Part shown: piece by piece, positions 26,506 to 34,572 of the stretch | Layout: every line of letters begins with the position of its first letter | Numbering within the stretch: position 1 is the first letter of the stretch | Assembly (NCBI RefSeq): GCF_901875575.1 | Contig: NZ_CABFMF010000011.1 | Span: 248,001 to 312,000 of the forward strand | Length of the DNA: 64,000 nucleotides | Origin: an uncultured Streptococcus sp. | GTDB taxonomy: Bacteria; Bacillota; Bacilli; Lactobacillales; Streptococcaceae | Direction: 5' to 3' | Notes under the pieces: model-generated | What the model saw: only the letters and a program-made list of their open reading frames with translations | Database searches by the model: none | What the model was told of the DNA's origin: nothing | Translations under genes and position numbers: made by a program

Positions 26506-26931
26506 TTATTCATTTTCTTCTGTTACAAACTGGCTGAGGAGTCCATTGATAAAACGAGCAGATTTTTGATCTGAAAAGACCTTTGCTAATTCAATAGCCT
26601 CATTTACAGCGACTAGTTGAGGAGTGTCAAATGAAGTGATTTCAAAGATTCCCAAGCGCAGTAAATTCTTTTCGACCAAGGTCAAGCGTTCAACGGTCCA
26701 ACCAGACTTGAGATGCTGATTAATTTGTTTATCCAACTCTGTTTTGTAAGTTTGAACACCAGACACCAAGTCTGTTAAAAAGGCAGGAACTTGCACATCT
26801 GCATCTTCACGATCATGTGTGTAAGCAAAATGGCAAGCTGTTTCAGTATCAGTGCCGAATTCAAGACTCATAAGTGCCTGAAAAGCACATTTACGAAGTT
26901 CACGTCTAGATTCTAATAGTGGACTAGTCAT
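26506..26931 (-). CDS. nusB: Transcription antitermination factor NusB
   Basis: 141 residues, all helical. Binds boxA RNA with S10 (NusE) in rRNA antitermination. The start is ATG 26931 (MTSPLLESRRELRKCAFQAL), which overlaps the end of the upstream gene by eight bases; five more codons to 26946 are open but not needed. LVEKNLLRLGIFEI and AVNEAIELAKVFSDQKSARFINGLL are strong family motifs. Confidence 0.96.
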   Translation of the reverse strand: MTSPLLESRRELRKCAFQALMSLEFGTDTETACHFAYTHDREDADVQVPAFLTDLVSGVQTYKTELDKQINQHLKSGWTVERLTLVEKNLLRLGIFEITSFDTPQLVAVNEAIELAKVFSDQKSARFINGLLSQFVTEENE

Positions 26932-27313
26932 TGAGGAAGTCCTCATTAAATAAGTCTTTCAACTCAGGTTTTGGTGTTTTATCTGGTACGATTCCTGTAA
27001 CATGAATGTTGATAGCAGTAAGCTCTACATCAGCCATATCACGAACTGCATCCTTAACTGCTTTTTGAATGGCTACAGCAACTTTAGGAACTTTGACACC
27101 GTACTCAAGGTAGAGATAGATGTCAGCTGTTAACTCCTCATCACTGTTTTTAAGGTAAACCCCACGGCCGAGTGAAAGTTTTGAGAGGGTGTCAGATACG
27201 GATTTGTTTGAAAATGAATGGACACCGTCTACCTTAGCAGTAGCGATAGCAATAATTTTTTCAAGTACACGTGGAGCGATAACGATTTCGCCAAATTGTT
27301 CTTCAATTCCCAT
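26924..27313 (-). CDS. Asp23/Gls24 family protein, YqhY-like
   Basis: 129 residues, one Asp23 (DUF322) domain: GEIVIAPRVLEKIIAIATAKVDGV and YLEYGVKVPKVAVAIQKAVKDAV. In Bacillus the homologue YqhY lies next to the acetyl-CoA carboxylase genes and nusB and affects that enzyme's activity; here too the gene is beside the acc genes, though on the opposite strand. That context makes YqhY a better name than alkaline shock protein. Between efp and nusB, coupled to nusB by overlap. Confidence 0.85.
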   Translation of the reverse strand: MGIEEQFGEIVIAPRVLEKIIAIATAKVDGVHSFSNKSVSDTLSKLSLGRGVYLKNSDEELTADIYLYLEYGVKVPKVAVAIQKAVKDAVRDMADVELTAINIHVTGIVPDKTPKPELKDLFNEDFLND

Positions 27314-27334
27314 AGAATGACCTCTTTCTAGAGA

Positions 27335-27895
27335 TTAGGCACGAGAAACGTAAGTTCCTTCTGCAGTGTTGATGATCAATTTTTGTCCAGCTTCGATGAA
27401 GTCTGGAACGTTGACAACAAGTCCAGTTTCCATAGTTGCTGGTTTACCAGAACCTGTAACAGTAGCACCTTTGATAGATGGTTGTGTTTCAGCAACAGTC
27501 AACTCAACAGTAGTAGGTACAGTCACACCGATCACTTCAGTTCCGTAGAATTGGATTTTAACATCAGAGTTTTCAAGGATGTAAAGCAATTCATTTTCAA
27601 CGTTTACGACTGGAATTTCGTATTGGTCGTAAGTTTCAGTATTCATGAAGTAGGCAGTTTCATCCATTTTGTACAAGTATTGAGCTGGAACAGTCTCGAT
27701 AATTGCTTGCTCGAATTTTTCTTCTGGACGGTAGCTTGTATCAAAAGTAGAACCAGTACGAACATCACGCAATTTCATACGCATGATAGTGTTCCCTTTA
27801 CCAGGTTTGTGGTGGCTTGCTTCCAAAACTCGGATTAATTTTCCATCTGCAGTTTCAAATGTCATACCAGCTTTCAATTTGCTTGCTTCAATCAT
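27335..27895 (-). CDS. efp: Translation elongation factor P
   Basis: 186 residues, three beta-barrel domains. The loop ASHHKPGKGNTIMRMKLRDV carries the lysine that contacts the peptidyl-tRNA and relieves stalling at proline runs. It is first in the efp-yqhY-nusB transcript; an extended -10 TGGTAAAAT is visible on the minus strand at 27938-27930. Confidence 0.96.
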   Translation of the reverse strand: MIEASKLKAGMTFETADGKLIRVLEASHHKPGKGNTIMRMKLRDVRTGSTFDTSYRPEEKFEQAIIETVPAQYLYKMDETAYFMNTETYDQYEIPVVNVENELLYILENSDVKIQFYGTEVIGVTVPTTVELTVAETQPSIKGATVTGSGKPATMETGLVVNVPDFIEAGQKLIINTAEGTYVSRA

Positions 27896-28039
27896 ATTTT
27901 TACCTCTTTAATAAATATTATTACTCTTCATTTTACCATAAAATGACTTAAAAAGAAAGTTGGAGCTAAAGGAATAAAAATATTTATATAAATTAATAGT
28001 TAGCCCTTTCGAAAAAATTTAAAAAATTCTGAAATATTC

Positions 28040-28068
28040 TTGACAGGTGATGAAAAAGGTAGTAAGAT
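28040..28068 (+). promoter_or_regulatory. Promoter of the trpX-type operon leader
   Basis: Perfect TTGACA (28040-28045), 17-base spacer, TAAGAT (28063-28068). It lies about 290 bases before the first structural gene, leaving a long leader RNA. Confidence 0.72.
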
Positions 28069-28099
28069 AAGAAACATCAAAAAAGAAAGCAGAAAAAGA

Positions 28100-28159
28100 A
28101 TGATTAAAAGACAAGCTGTAACAATGAATCAAAACTTTTACTTTAGCTACTTTAGATAG
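28100..28159 (+). CDS. Possible 19-residue leader peptide
   Basis: ATG 28100 to TAG 28157 encodes MIKRQAVTMNQNFYFSYFR. Six of the last seven residues before the final arginine are Phe, Tyr or Ser (FYFSYF). It starts about 25 bases into the predicted transcript and ahead of mutually exclusive hairpins, where an attenuation peptide would be expected. The ribosome-binding site is weak (purine-rich AGAAAAAGA), there is no Trp codon, and I know no homologue. Speculative. Confidence 0.3.
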   Translation: MIKRQAVTMNQNFYFSYFR

Positions 28160-28335
28160 TGTTTGTAGACATGTCACCATGGATGCAAACAGTTCAAGCA
28201 ATTTGTTTGTATCTATGTGGCTAAGATTTTTGATTGTGGTCCATATAGATGAATATCTAAATGGGCTAGCTAAGTTGTAACTTGTTAGATTATTTCAAGC
28301 ATCCGTTTAGATAATATCTAGGCGGTTTTTTGTTT
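28160..28335 (+). promoter_or_regulatory. Attenuator-like leader with terminator, upstream of the ABC operon
   Basis: An intrinsic terminator CCGTTTAGAT/ATCTAGGCGG (28303-28325) is followed by six T. Its 5' arm CCGTTTAGATA (28303-28313) can instead pair with TATCTAAATGG (28254-28264), eleven pairs with one G-U, giving an antiterminator. Upstream GATGCAAACA (28182-28191) can pair with TGTTTGTATC (28204-28213). This competing-hairpin layout is typical of transcription attenuation. No T-box core and no riboswitch I recognise is present, so the signal is unknown. Confidence 0.6.
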
Positions 28336-28361
28336 TATCTTTTCTGAGAAGGAGTTTCATT

Positions 28362-29339
28362 ATGAAAGTTGTTCGAAAATTACTAGCCCCTCTTTTGGTT
28401 GTAGGGATTCTCTTGACCTCTCTGATCAGTTTGCATCAGTTGAAGGCGGATAAGAAAAAAGATGTGTTTCGTATCGGTATTTCGCAATTTATTACCCACC
28501 AGTCTTTGGACGCTACTAGAGAAGGATTTGTGGATGAACTGGCTAAACAGGGCTATGTTGAGGGGGAAAATATTGAGATTGATTTTCAAAATGCACAGGG
28601 AGAACAAAGAAATCTAAAAACTATTTCCCAGCAACTAGCAGAATCCAGTGATGTCGTTCTAGCAATTGCAACGCCTTCTGCTCAGAGCTTGGCCAATACG
28701 ACGCAAACGACACCAGTTATCTTTTCAGCTGTAACAGACCCAGTCAGTGCCAAGTTGGTTGAGTCAAGAGAACATCCTGGAGGCAATGTAACTGGGACAA
28801 GTGACCAGTCATCAGATGCCATTTCAACCCAAATCAACTTAATAAAGAAAGTGTTGCCAAAAGCTAAATCAATTGGAATTCTTTATACTCAGAGTGAGTC
28901 AAATTCGGTTGTCCAAAAGGATGAAGCTAAGCGTCTTCTGGAAGAAAGAGGCTTTACCGTTGTTGAAAAAACAATCTTGGATAGTAACAACGTCAAGGCG
29001 GCAGCAGAGAGCTTGATGACAGAGGTGGATATGGTTTTTGTACCAACGGACAATATCATTTCGTCAACCATGGAAACAGTCAAGCAGGTTTCTATTAAAC
29101 ACAAGGTACCAGTATTTGGTGGTTCAACAGAAATGGTTGCGCTTGGTGGTTTGTATAACTACGGAACCAATTATGAAGAATTGGGACGTCAGACAGCACG
29201 AATGCTGGTTCGTGTTTTAAAAGGTGAGAAGCCAGAAAATATAGCAGTTGAGTTGCCTGAAAAACTGGAATTGCATACCAATCAAGAAATGGCGGCTGCG
29301 CTAGGAATTGATATCAGTAAGTTAGAAGGTAAGGAATAA
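28362..29339 (+). CDS. trpX: ABC transporter substrate-binding protein, TrpX type
   Basis: 325 residues. An N-terminal membrane segment (residues 8-28) has no lipobox cysteine, so the protein may stay anchored by an uncleaved helix. The rest is an ABC_sub_bind (PF04392-type) periplasmic-binding fold: FRIGISQFITHQSLDATREGF, AIATPSAQSLANTT, VFSAVTDPVSAKLV, FVPTDNIISSTMETV. In streptococci such genes with a permease and ATPase are annotated as a tryptophan importer from comparative genomics; the substrate here is not proven. It is followed by permease and ATPase genes with 11 and 12 bases between. Confidence 0.85.
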   Translation: MKVVRKLLAPLLVVGILLTSLISLHQLKADKKKDVFRIGISQFITHQSLDATREGFVDELAKQGYVEGENIEIDFQNAQGEQRNLKTISQQLAESSDVVLAIATPSAQSLANTTQTTPVIFSAVTDPVSAKLVESREHPGGNVTGTSDQSSDAISTQINLIKKVLPKAKSIGILYTQSESNSVVQKDEAKRLLEERGFTVVEKTILDSNNVKAAAESLMTEVDMVFVPTDNIISSTMETVKQVSIKHKVPVFGGSTEMVALGGLYNYGTNYEELGRQTARMLVRVLKGEKPENIAVELPEKLELHTNQEMAAALGIDISKLEGKE

Positions 29340-29350
29340 GGAGGTTTAAG

Positions 29351-30244
29351 ATGAATTTTGTATTATCTAGTTTATCAGAAGGTTTGCTATGGTCGATTAT
29401 GGCTATTGGAGTCTACTTGACTTTCCGTATTTTGGATATTGCGGATATGACTGCTGAGGGAGCCTTTCCTCTGGGGGCAGCTGTCGTTGTATCACAGATA
29501 CAGGTAGGGACAAATCCTTGGATTGCGACTTTACTGGCTTTGCTGGCAGGTATGGTCGCAGGTCTTGTATCAGGAATGCTCCACACCAAGATGAAAATTC
29601 CAGCTCTCTTAACAGGGATTGTGACCTTGACAGGGCTTTATTCCATCAATATTAAAATCATGGGAAGTGTGCCCAATCTTTCCTTGGGAGATTCTGCAAC
29701 CGTCTTTAAACAATTGGCGAGCTTGGGATTGACAAACGAAGAAACTGTTTTCTCACTTAGTTTAGCCTGTCTCTTACTTGTCTGTCTAGTCTTGACTCTT
29801 TTGATGAAAACAGAGATTGGCCTTGTCTTGCGTTCGACTGGGGACAATATTCCTATGAGTGAGGCAAATGGAGTCAATGTAGACAGCATGAAGATTGTTG
29901 GTTACATGATTTCAAATGGCTTGATTGCCCTATGTGGTTCCTTGTTCGCTCAAAATGATGGATTTTCAGATGTGACTTCTGGGACAGGAACTATCGTTGT
30001 TGGTTTGAGTGCAGTGATTATTGCGGAAGTCCTGATTAACGATTTAACCATTGGAAGCCGCTTGTTATCTATCGGAATCGGTGCGATTGTTTACCGTTTG
30101 ATTATTTTAAATATCTATGAAATTCCAAATCTAGATCAAAATCTGGTTCGTCTCTTTAATGCAATTTTGTTAGCCTTGGTTTTATTTGCACCAGAATTGC
30201 AAAAGAGATTAAAGATTCGTGGTCTGAAATTGAGAAATGAATAG
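29351..30244 (+). CDS. ABC transporter permease of the TrpX-type importer
   Basis: 297 residues with eight to nine membrane segments. The pattern matches branched-chain-amino-acid/ribose type permeases (BPD_transp_2): YLTFRILDIADMTAEGAFPLGAA near the N-terminus, RSTGDNIPMSEANGVNVD as cytoplasmic coupling loop, and SGTGTIVVGLSAVIIAEVL. AGGAGG lies before the ATG. Middle gene of the three-gene importer. Confidence 0.88.
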   Translation: MNFVLSSLSEGLLWSIMAIGVYLTFRILDIADMTAEGAFPLGAAVVVSQIQVGTNPWIATLLALLAGMVAGLVSGMLHTKMKIPALLTGIVTLTGLYSINIKIMGSVPNLSLGDSATVFKQLASLGLTNEETVFSLSLACLLLVCLVLTLLMKTEIGLVLRSTGDNIPMSEANGVNVDSMKIVGYMISNGLIALCGSLFAQNDGFSDVTSGTGTIVVGLSAVIIAEVLINDLTIGSRLLSIGIGAIVYRLIILNIYEIPNLDQNLVRLFNAILLALVLFAPELQKRLKIRGLKLRNE

Positions 30245-30256
30245 GGGGAGAAAGTT

Positions 30257-31060
30257 ATGGCAAGTTTGTTAACACTTGAAAATATTCACAAGACATTTGA
30301 AGCAGGGACTGTCAATGAGAACCATGTCCTCAAAGGATTAGATTTAGAAGTTGAAGAGGGAGATTTTATATCTGTGATTGGTGGAAATGGAGCAGGGAAA
30401 TCCACTTTGATGAATATCTTGGCTGGCAATCTATCGGTGGACGAAGGAGACCTTTTATTGGCAGGCAAATCCATTAAAAATATGAGTGTAAGAAAGAGAG
30501 CCAAGGATATTGCCCGTGTTTTTCAAGATCCGAAGATGGGGACAGCTTCTCGTTTGACGATTGAGGAGAATATGGCCATTGCCTTGAGACGTGGTCAGAA
30601 GAGAGGACTTGGCTGGGGTGTGAAGGAGAAGGATAGAATCCAGTTCCAAGAGGCCTTGAAGGAGTTGAATATTGGTCTTGAAAACCGCTTAAAAGTAGAT
30701 ACTCAATACCTCTCGGGAGGTCAAAGACAGGCCTTGACCCTAATCATGGCTGCCTTGGTAAAACCCAAACTCTTGCTTTTGGATGAACATACTGCGGCTC
30801 TTGATCCAAAAACTAGTCAAATGGTGATGGATTTGACGCAAAAGATTGTGGAACACCATCAGTTGACTACTTTGATGATTACCCATGATATGAACCATGC
30901 GATTGAGTACGGAAATCGTCTCATTATGCTCTATCAAGGCAAGATAGTGGTGGATGTCAAGGGAGAGGAGAAAAAGCATCTGACGGTTGAAGATCTCATG
31001 CATCTCTTCCAGAAAAATAGTGGCCAAAGTCTAGTCAGTGATGAGTTAGTTTTGGGATAA
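30257..31060 (+). CDS. ABC transporter ATP-binding protein of the TrpX-type importer
   Basis: 267 residues. Walker A GGNGAGKST near residue 44, Q-loop RVFQDPKMG, signature LSGGQRQ, Walker B LLLLDEHTAALDP (His after the catalytic Glu, as in several amino-acid importers), switch histidine MITHDMNHAIEYG. Last gene of the operon; a terminator follows within five bases. Confidence 0.92.
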   Translation: MASLLTLENIHKTFEAGTVNENHVLKGLDLEVEEGDFISVIGGNGAGKSTLMNILAGNLSVDEGDLLLAGKSIKNMSVRKRAKDIARVFQDPKMGTASRLTIEENMAIALRRGQKRGLGWGVKEKDRIQFQEALKELNIGLENRLKVDTQYLSGGQRQALTLIMAALVKPKLLLLDEHTAALDPKTSQMVMDLTQKIVEHHQLTTLMITHDMNHAIEYGNRLIMLYQGKIVVDVKGEEKKHLTVEDLMHLFQKNSGQSLVSDELVLG

Positions 31061-31062
31061 AG

Positions 31063-31096
31063 AAAAAGGCTGAGATGTGGTGTCTCAGTCTTTTAT
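31063..31096 (+). terminator. Terminator of the ABC importer operon
   Basis: AAAGGCTGAGA pairs with TCTCAGTCTTT around a six-base loop, followed by TATTTCT. A standard terminator just after the ATPase gene. Confidence 0.85.
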
Positions 31097-31260
31097 TTCT
31101 TACGTTTTGCAAAATCTACAAATCTGAATTCACATGGGATACCATTTATCTATTAGCCTACCAAAATGGACAGATCATACCTTTAAACTATGAGAAAATA
31201 GAATTGCTTGACAAACTATTGCTTAAACCTTATCAAACATTGGCTATCTATGTAAGTTAA
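31097..31260 (+). pseudogene. Possible C-terminal gene remnant
   Basis: An open frame without a proper start runs from inside the terminator to TAA 31258. From about 31120 it reads like real protein (YKSEFTWDTIYLLAYQNGQ, then IIPLNYEKIELLDKLLL and KPYQTLAIYVS) and ends in a natural-looking tail. I cannot assign it to a family. It may be the last 45 codons of a gene whose front was lost when the ABC operon was joined to the murI region. The following 140 bases hold only a promoter (extended -10 TGTTATAAT, 31361-31369). Confidence 0.25.
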
Positions 31261-31402
31261 ACTTAGAAAGGAGTCCTCTGTTTAAACAATTGAGGAGTTC
31301 TTATTGATAGTTAATCTATAGTTGAAAGCGTAAATCAAACTAGTCAGTTCGCCTTCTTTGTGTTATAATAGTATAGACTCAAAAAGGAACAGGAGAAATG
31401 TT

Positions 31403-31648
31403 ATGAATCTTATTTTAGCAATTGTATTGATTGTTTTAGCAGCCTTAGGGGGCGCTCTTGGAGGTATGTATTTGGTTCGTAAGCAAATTGAAAAAGAATT
31501 TGCTGATAACCCACGTTTGAATGCAGAAGCAGTTCGTACTTTATTAAGTGCAAATGGTCAAAAACCAAGCGAAGCAAAAGTACAACAGGTTTACCACCAA
31601 ATCATCCGTCAACAAAAAGCAGCTCTTGCTAACAATAAAAAGAAATAA
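31403..31648 (+). CDS. UPF0154 small membrane protein (YneF-like)
   Basis: 81 residues: one N-terminal membrane helix (LILAIVLIVLAALGGALGG) and a conserved charged tail (RKQIEKEFADNPRLNAEAVRT). Start ATG 31403 after AGGAG; the 15 upstream codons in frame do not fit the family. The role of YneF-like proteins is unknown. It precedes murI by about 200 bases with a hairpin between. Confidence 0.9.
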   Translation: MNLILAIVLIVLAALGGALGGMYLVRKQIEKEFADNPRLNAEAVRTLLSANGQKPSEAKVQQVYHQIIRQQKAALANNKKK

Positions 31649-31652
31649 ATAG

Positions 31653-31687
31653 GAAAAGTCTGGGATGAAAGTTCCAGACTTCTCACT
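31653..31687 (+). terminator. Hairpin after the UPF0154 gene
   Basis: AAGTCTGG pairs with CCAGACTT around GATGAAAGTT; the following TCTCACT is a weak U-tract, so termination is probably partial. The next 165 bases, up to murI, show no gene. Confidence 0.6.
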
Positions 31688-31854
31688 ATGTTTAATAGTT
31701 CTCAAGGATAATCCTTTTTCCTTGCATTCTATTGATATTTGATTATGATTAAGAGGGAGTTAGTTTGATTTTCTCAATTTATCAGTAATATATTCAAGTT
31801 GTGTTAATCATGATGAACTATCAATCAGAAAAAGAAAACTAGAAAGAAGACTGT

Positions 31855-32649
31855 ATGGATAATCGACCAATTGGTTTTTTGGATTCGGGTGTCGGGGGCT
31901 TGACCGTTGTGCGCGAGCTCATGCGCCAGCTTCCTCATGAAGAAATCGTCTATATTGGAGATTCAGCGCGGGCACCATATGGGCCTCGTTCTGATGAGCA
32001 AATTCGTGAATATACTTGGCAGTTGGTCAACTTTCTCTTAACTAAGGATGTCAAAATGATTGTCCTTGCTTGTAACACTGCAACAGCAGTCGTTTGGGAA
32101 GAAGTTAAGGCTAAGCTAGATATTCCTGTGCTTGGAGTGATTCTGCCAGGTGCCTCAGCTGCGATCAAATCCAGTCAAGGTAAGAAAATAGGTGTGATTG
32201 GAACGCCTATGACTGTACAATCTGACATTTATCGTAAAAAGATTCAAGATCTGGATCCAGACCTACAAGTAGAAAGTTTGGCATGCCCTAAGTTTGTACC
32301 CTTGGTCGAGTCAGGAGCCTTATCAACTAGTGTGACTAAAAAGGTTGTTTATGAAACCCTGAGACCCTTGGTTGGTAAGGTGGACAGTTTAATCTTAGGC
32401 TGTACCCACTATCCGCTCCTCAGGCCTATTATTCAAAATGTTATGGGACCGAATGTCAAACTCATCGATAGTGGAGCGGAATGTGTGCGAGATATCTCCG
32501 TCTTACTCAATTATTTTGAAATCAATCGTGGTCGCGATGCTGGACCACTTAATCACCGTTTTTACACAACAGCCAGCAGCCAAAGTTTTGCACAAATTGG
32601 TGAAGAATGGCTGGAAAAAGAGATTCATGTGGAGCATGTAGAATTATGA
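31855..32649 (+). CDS. murI: Glutamate racemase
   Basis: 264 residues. Makes D-glutamate for the peptidoglycan stem. The two catalytic cysteines are in ACNTATAVVW and LGCTHYPLL; the N-terminal IGFLDSGVGGLTVVREL is diagnostic. The gene starts a nine-gene unit in which most neighbours overlap; its stop overlaps the rdgB start (ATGA). Confidence 0.96.
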   Translation: MDNRPIGFLDSGVGGLTVVRELMRQLPHEEIVYIGDSARAPYGPRSDEQIREYTWQLVNFLLTKDVKMIVLACNTATAVVWEEVKAKLDIPVLGVILPGASAAIKSSQGKKIGVIGTPMTVQSDIYRKKIQDLDPDLQVESLACPKFVPLVESGALSTSVTKKVVYETLRPLVGKVDSLILGCTHYPLLRPIIQNVMGPNVKLIDSGAECVRDISVLLNYFEINRGRDAGPLNHRFYTTASSQSFAQIGEEWLEKEIHVEHVEL

Positions 32650-33617
32650 CAAATAAAATTTATGAATACAAGGATGACCAGGACTGGTATGTTGGGTCCT
32701 ATAGTATTTTTGGTGGTGTCCGGACTTTGACTGATGAAGACTTGGATTTTCCTCTAGTTGGATTGGCCAAAATCTTTCGAGACGAGGAACGAGGTTTTCC
32801 ACTTTCAGTTACTGTTTTACGCTATGGTTCTCCCTACCGTCTATTGTCTTTTGTAGTAGATATCCTTAACCAAGAAATGGGACGAAATTTGGAAGTTATT
32901 CAACGTCAGGGAGCCCTTCTCTTGGTTGAAAATGGGCAGCTCTTGTATGTAGAATTGCCTAAAGAAGGGGTCAATGTTCATGATTTCTTTGAGACAAGCA
33001 AGGTCAGAGAAACCTTATTGATTGCGACTCGTAACGAGGGCAAGACAAAGGAATTCCGAGCTATCTTTGACAAACTTGGCTATGATGTGGAAAACCTCAA
33101 TGATTATCCAGACCTACCTGAAGTAGCAGAAACAGGCATGACCTTTGAAGAAAATGCCCGCCTCAAGGCAGAAACCATTTCTCAGTTAACGGGTAAGATG
33201 GTTCTGGCAGATGATTCTGGTCTTAAAGTTGATGTCCTTGGTGGCTTGCCAGGTGTCTGGTCAGCTCGTTTCGCAGGAGTGGGAGCTACTGACCGTGAAA
33301 ACAATGCCAAACTCTTGCACGAATTGGCCATGGTCTTTGAACTCAAGGATCGTTCGGCTCAATTCCATACAACCCTAGTCGTAGCCAGCCCAAACAAGGA
33401 AAGTTTGGTTGTTGAAGCAGACTGGCCAGGCTACATTAACTTTGAACCTAAGGGTGAAAATGGCTTCGGCTATGACCCTCTCTTCCTTGTAGGAGAGACA
33501 GGCAAGTCCTCAGCTGAATTAACCCTTGAAGAAAAAAATAGTCAATCTCACCGTGCCTTAGCCGTTAAGAAACTTTTGGAGGTATTTCCATCATGGCAAA
33601 GCAAACCATCATTGTAA
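32646..33617 (+). CDS. rdgB: XTP/dITP diphosphatase with N-terminal extension
   Basis: 323 residues; the start at 32646 overlaps the murI stop by four bases. The enzyme domain is the C-terminal 200 residues: LIATRNEGKTKEF, ADDSGLKVDVLGGLPGVWSA and SHRALAVKKL, the triphosphate-binding and catalytic motifs of the Ham1 family, which removes ITP, XTP and dITP. The first 125 residues (IYEYKDDQDWYVGSYSIFGG and on) are an extra domain found in streptococcal RdgB and absent from most bacteria; function unknown. It overlaps the next gene by 25 bases. Confidence 0.93.
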   Translation: MTNKIYEYKDDQDWYVGSYSIFGGVRTLTDEDLDFPLVGLAKIFRDEERGFPLSVTVLRYGSPYRLLSFVVDILNQEMGRNLEVIQRQGALLLVENGQLLYVELPKEGVNVHDFFETSKVRETLLIATRNEGKTKEFRAIFDKLGYDVENLNDYPDLPEVAETGMTFEENARLKAETISQLTGKMVLADDSGLKVDVLGGLPGVWSARFAGVGATDRENNAKLLHELAMVFELKDRSAQFHTTLVVASPNKESLVVEADWPGYINFEPKGENGFGYDPLFLVGETGKSSAELTLEEKNSQSHRALAVKKLLEVFPSWQSKPSL

Positions 33618-34114
33618 TGAGTGATTCCCATGGGGATAGCTTGATTGTAGAAGAAATCCGTGATCGTTATGTAGGCAAAGTTGATGCCGTTTTTCATAAC
33701 GGAGATTCTGAATTACGTCCTGATTCTCTCCTTTGGGAGGGCATCCGTGTTGTTAAAGGGAACATGGACTTCTATGCAGGTTACCCAGAACGCTTGGTGA
33801 CTCAGTTGGGACCAACTAAAATCATTCAGACCCATGGTCACTTGTTTGACATTAATTTCAATTTTCAAAAGTTGGACTACTGGGCTCAAGAAGAAGAGGC
33901 CGATATCTGCCTCTATGGTCACTTGCATGTGCCAAATGCTTGGATGGAAGGCAAGACTCTCTTTCTAAATCCAGGTTCCATCAGTCAACCACGTGGAACC
34001 GTTAGAGAATGTCTCTATGCTCGTGTGGAGATTGATGACAGTTATTTCAAAGTGGACTTTTTGACACGAGACCACGAGGTGTACCCAGGCTTGTCCAAGG
34101 AGTTTAGCCGATGA
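33593..34114 (+). CDS. YfcE/MJ0936-type metallophosphoesterase
   Basis: 173 residues, single calcineurin-like domain with the metal ligands in MSDSHGD, FHNGDSEL, KGNMD, THGHLFD and YGHLHVP. Acts on phosphodiesters in vitro in related proteins; the natural substrate is unknown. It starts inside rdgB and overlaps the CBS gene by four bases, so all are translated together. Confidence 0.9.
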   Translation: MAKQTIIVMSDSHGDSLIVEEIRDRYVGKVDAVFHNGDSELRPDSLLWEGIRVVKGNMDFYAGYPERLVTQLGPTKIIQTHGHLFDINFNFQKLDYWAQEEEADICLYGHLHVPNAWMEGKTLFLNPGSISQPRGTVRECLYARVEIDDSYFKVDFLTRDHEVYPGLSKEFSR

Positions 34115-34572
34115 TTGCCAAGGAGTTTGAAACTTTCTTGTTGGGGCAGGAGGAAACTTTTTTGACCCCTGCTGAAAATCTAGCTGTGTTGATTAATACT
34201 CATAATGCAGATCATGCGACCCTATTGCTCAGTCAGATGACCTATACCCGTGTTCCTGTTGTGACAGATGAAAAACAGTTTGTTGGGACGATTGGGCTTA
34301 GAGATATTATGGCTTATCAGATGGAGCATGACTTGAGTCAAGAAATCATGGCAGATACGGATATTGTTCATATGACCAAAACGGATGTAGCGGTTGTTTC
34401 GCCTGATTTTACCATTACGGAGGTCTTGCACAAGCTGGTAGATGAGTCCTTCTTGCCAGTTGTGGATGCGTCAGGGATTTTCCAAGGGATTATCACGCGC
34501 AAGTCTATCCTCAAGGCAGTGAATGCCCTCTTGCATGACTTTAGTAAGGAATATGAGATTCGATGCAAATGA
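34111..34572 (+). CDS. CBS-domain protein (CbpB/DarB-like)
   Basis: 153 residues with two CBS modules (about residues 18-70 and 82-140) and nothing else. The architecture matches CbpB of Listeria and DarB of Bacillus, small proteins that bind cyclic di-AMP and then release Rel or pyruvate carboxylase. Nucleotide binding here is inferred from architecture only. It is embedded in the rdgB-scpAB unit. Confidence 0.78.
   Translation: MIAKEFETFLLGQEETFLTPAENLAVLINTHNADHATLLLSQMTYTRVPVVTDEKQFVGTIGLRDIMAYQMEHDLSQEIMADTDIVHMTKTDVAVVSPDFTITEVLHKLVDESFLPVVDASGIFQGIITRKSILKAVNALLHDFSKEYEIRCK

Noticed and set aside
28215..28280. Second mini-ORF starting ATG-TGG in the trpX leader
   Set aside because: A single Trp codon and no ribosome-binding site; overlaps the antiterminator arm, so probably chance.
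28040..28335. T-box riboswitch
   Set aside because: The UGGNACC core of the antiterminator is absent, although the operon type would make a T-box likely.
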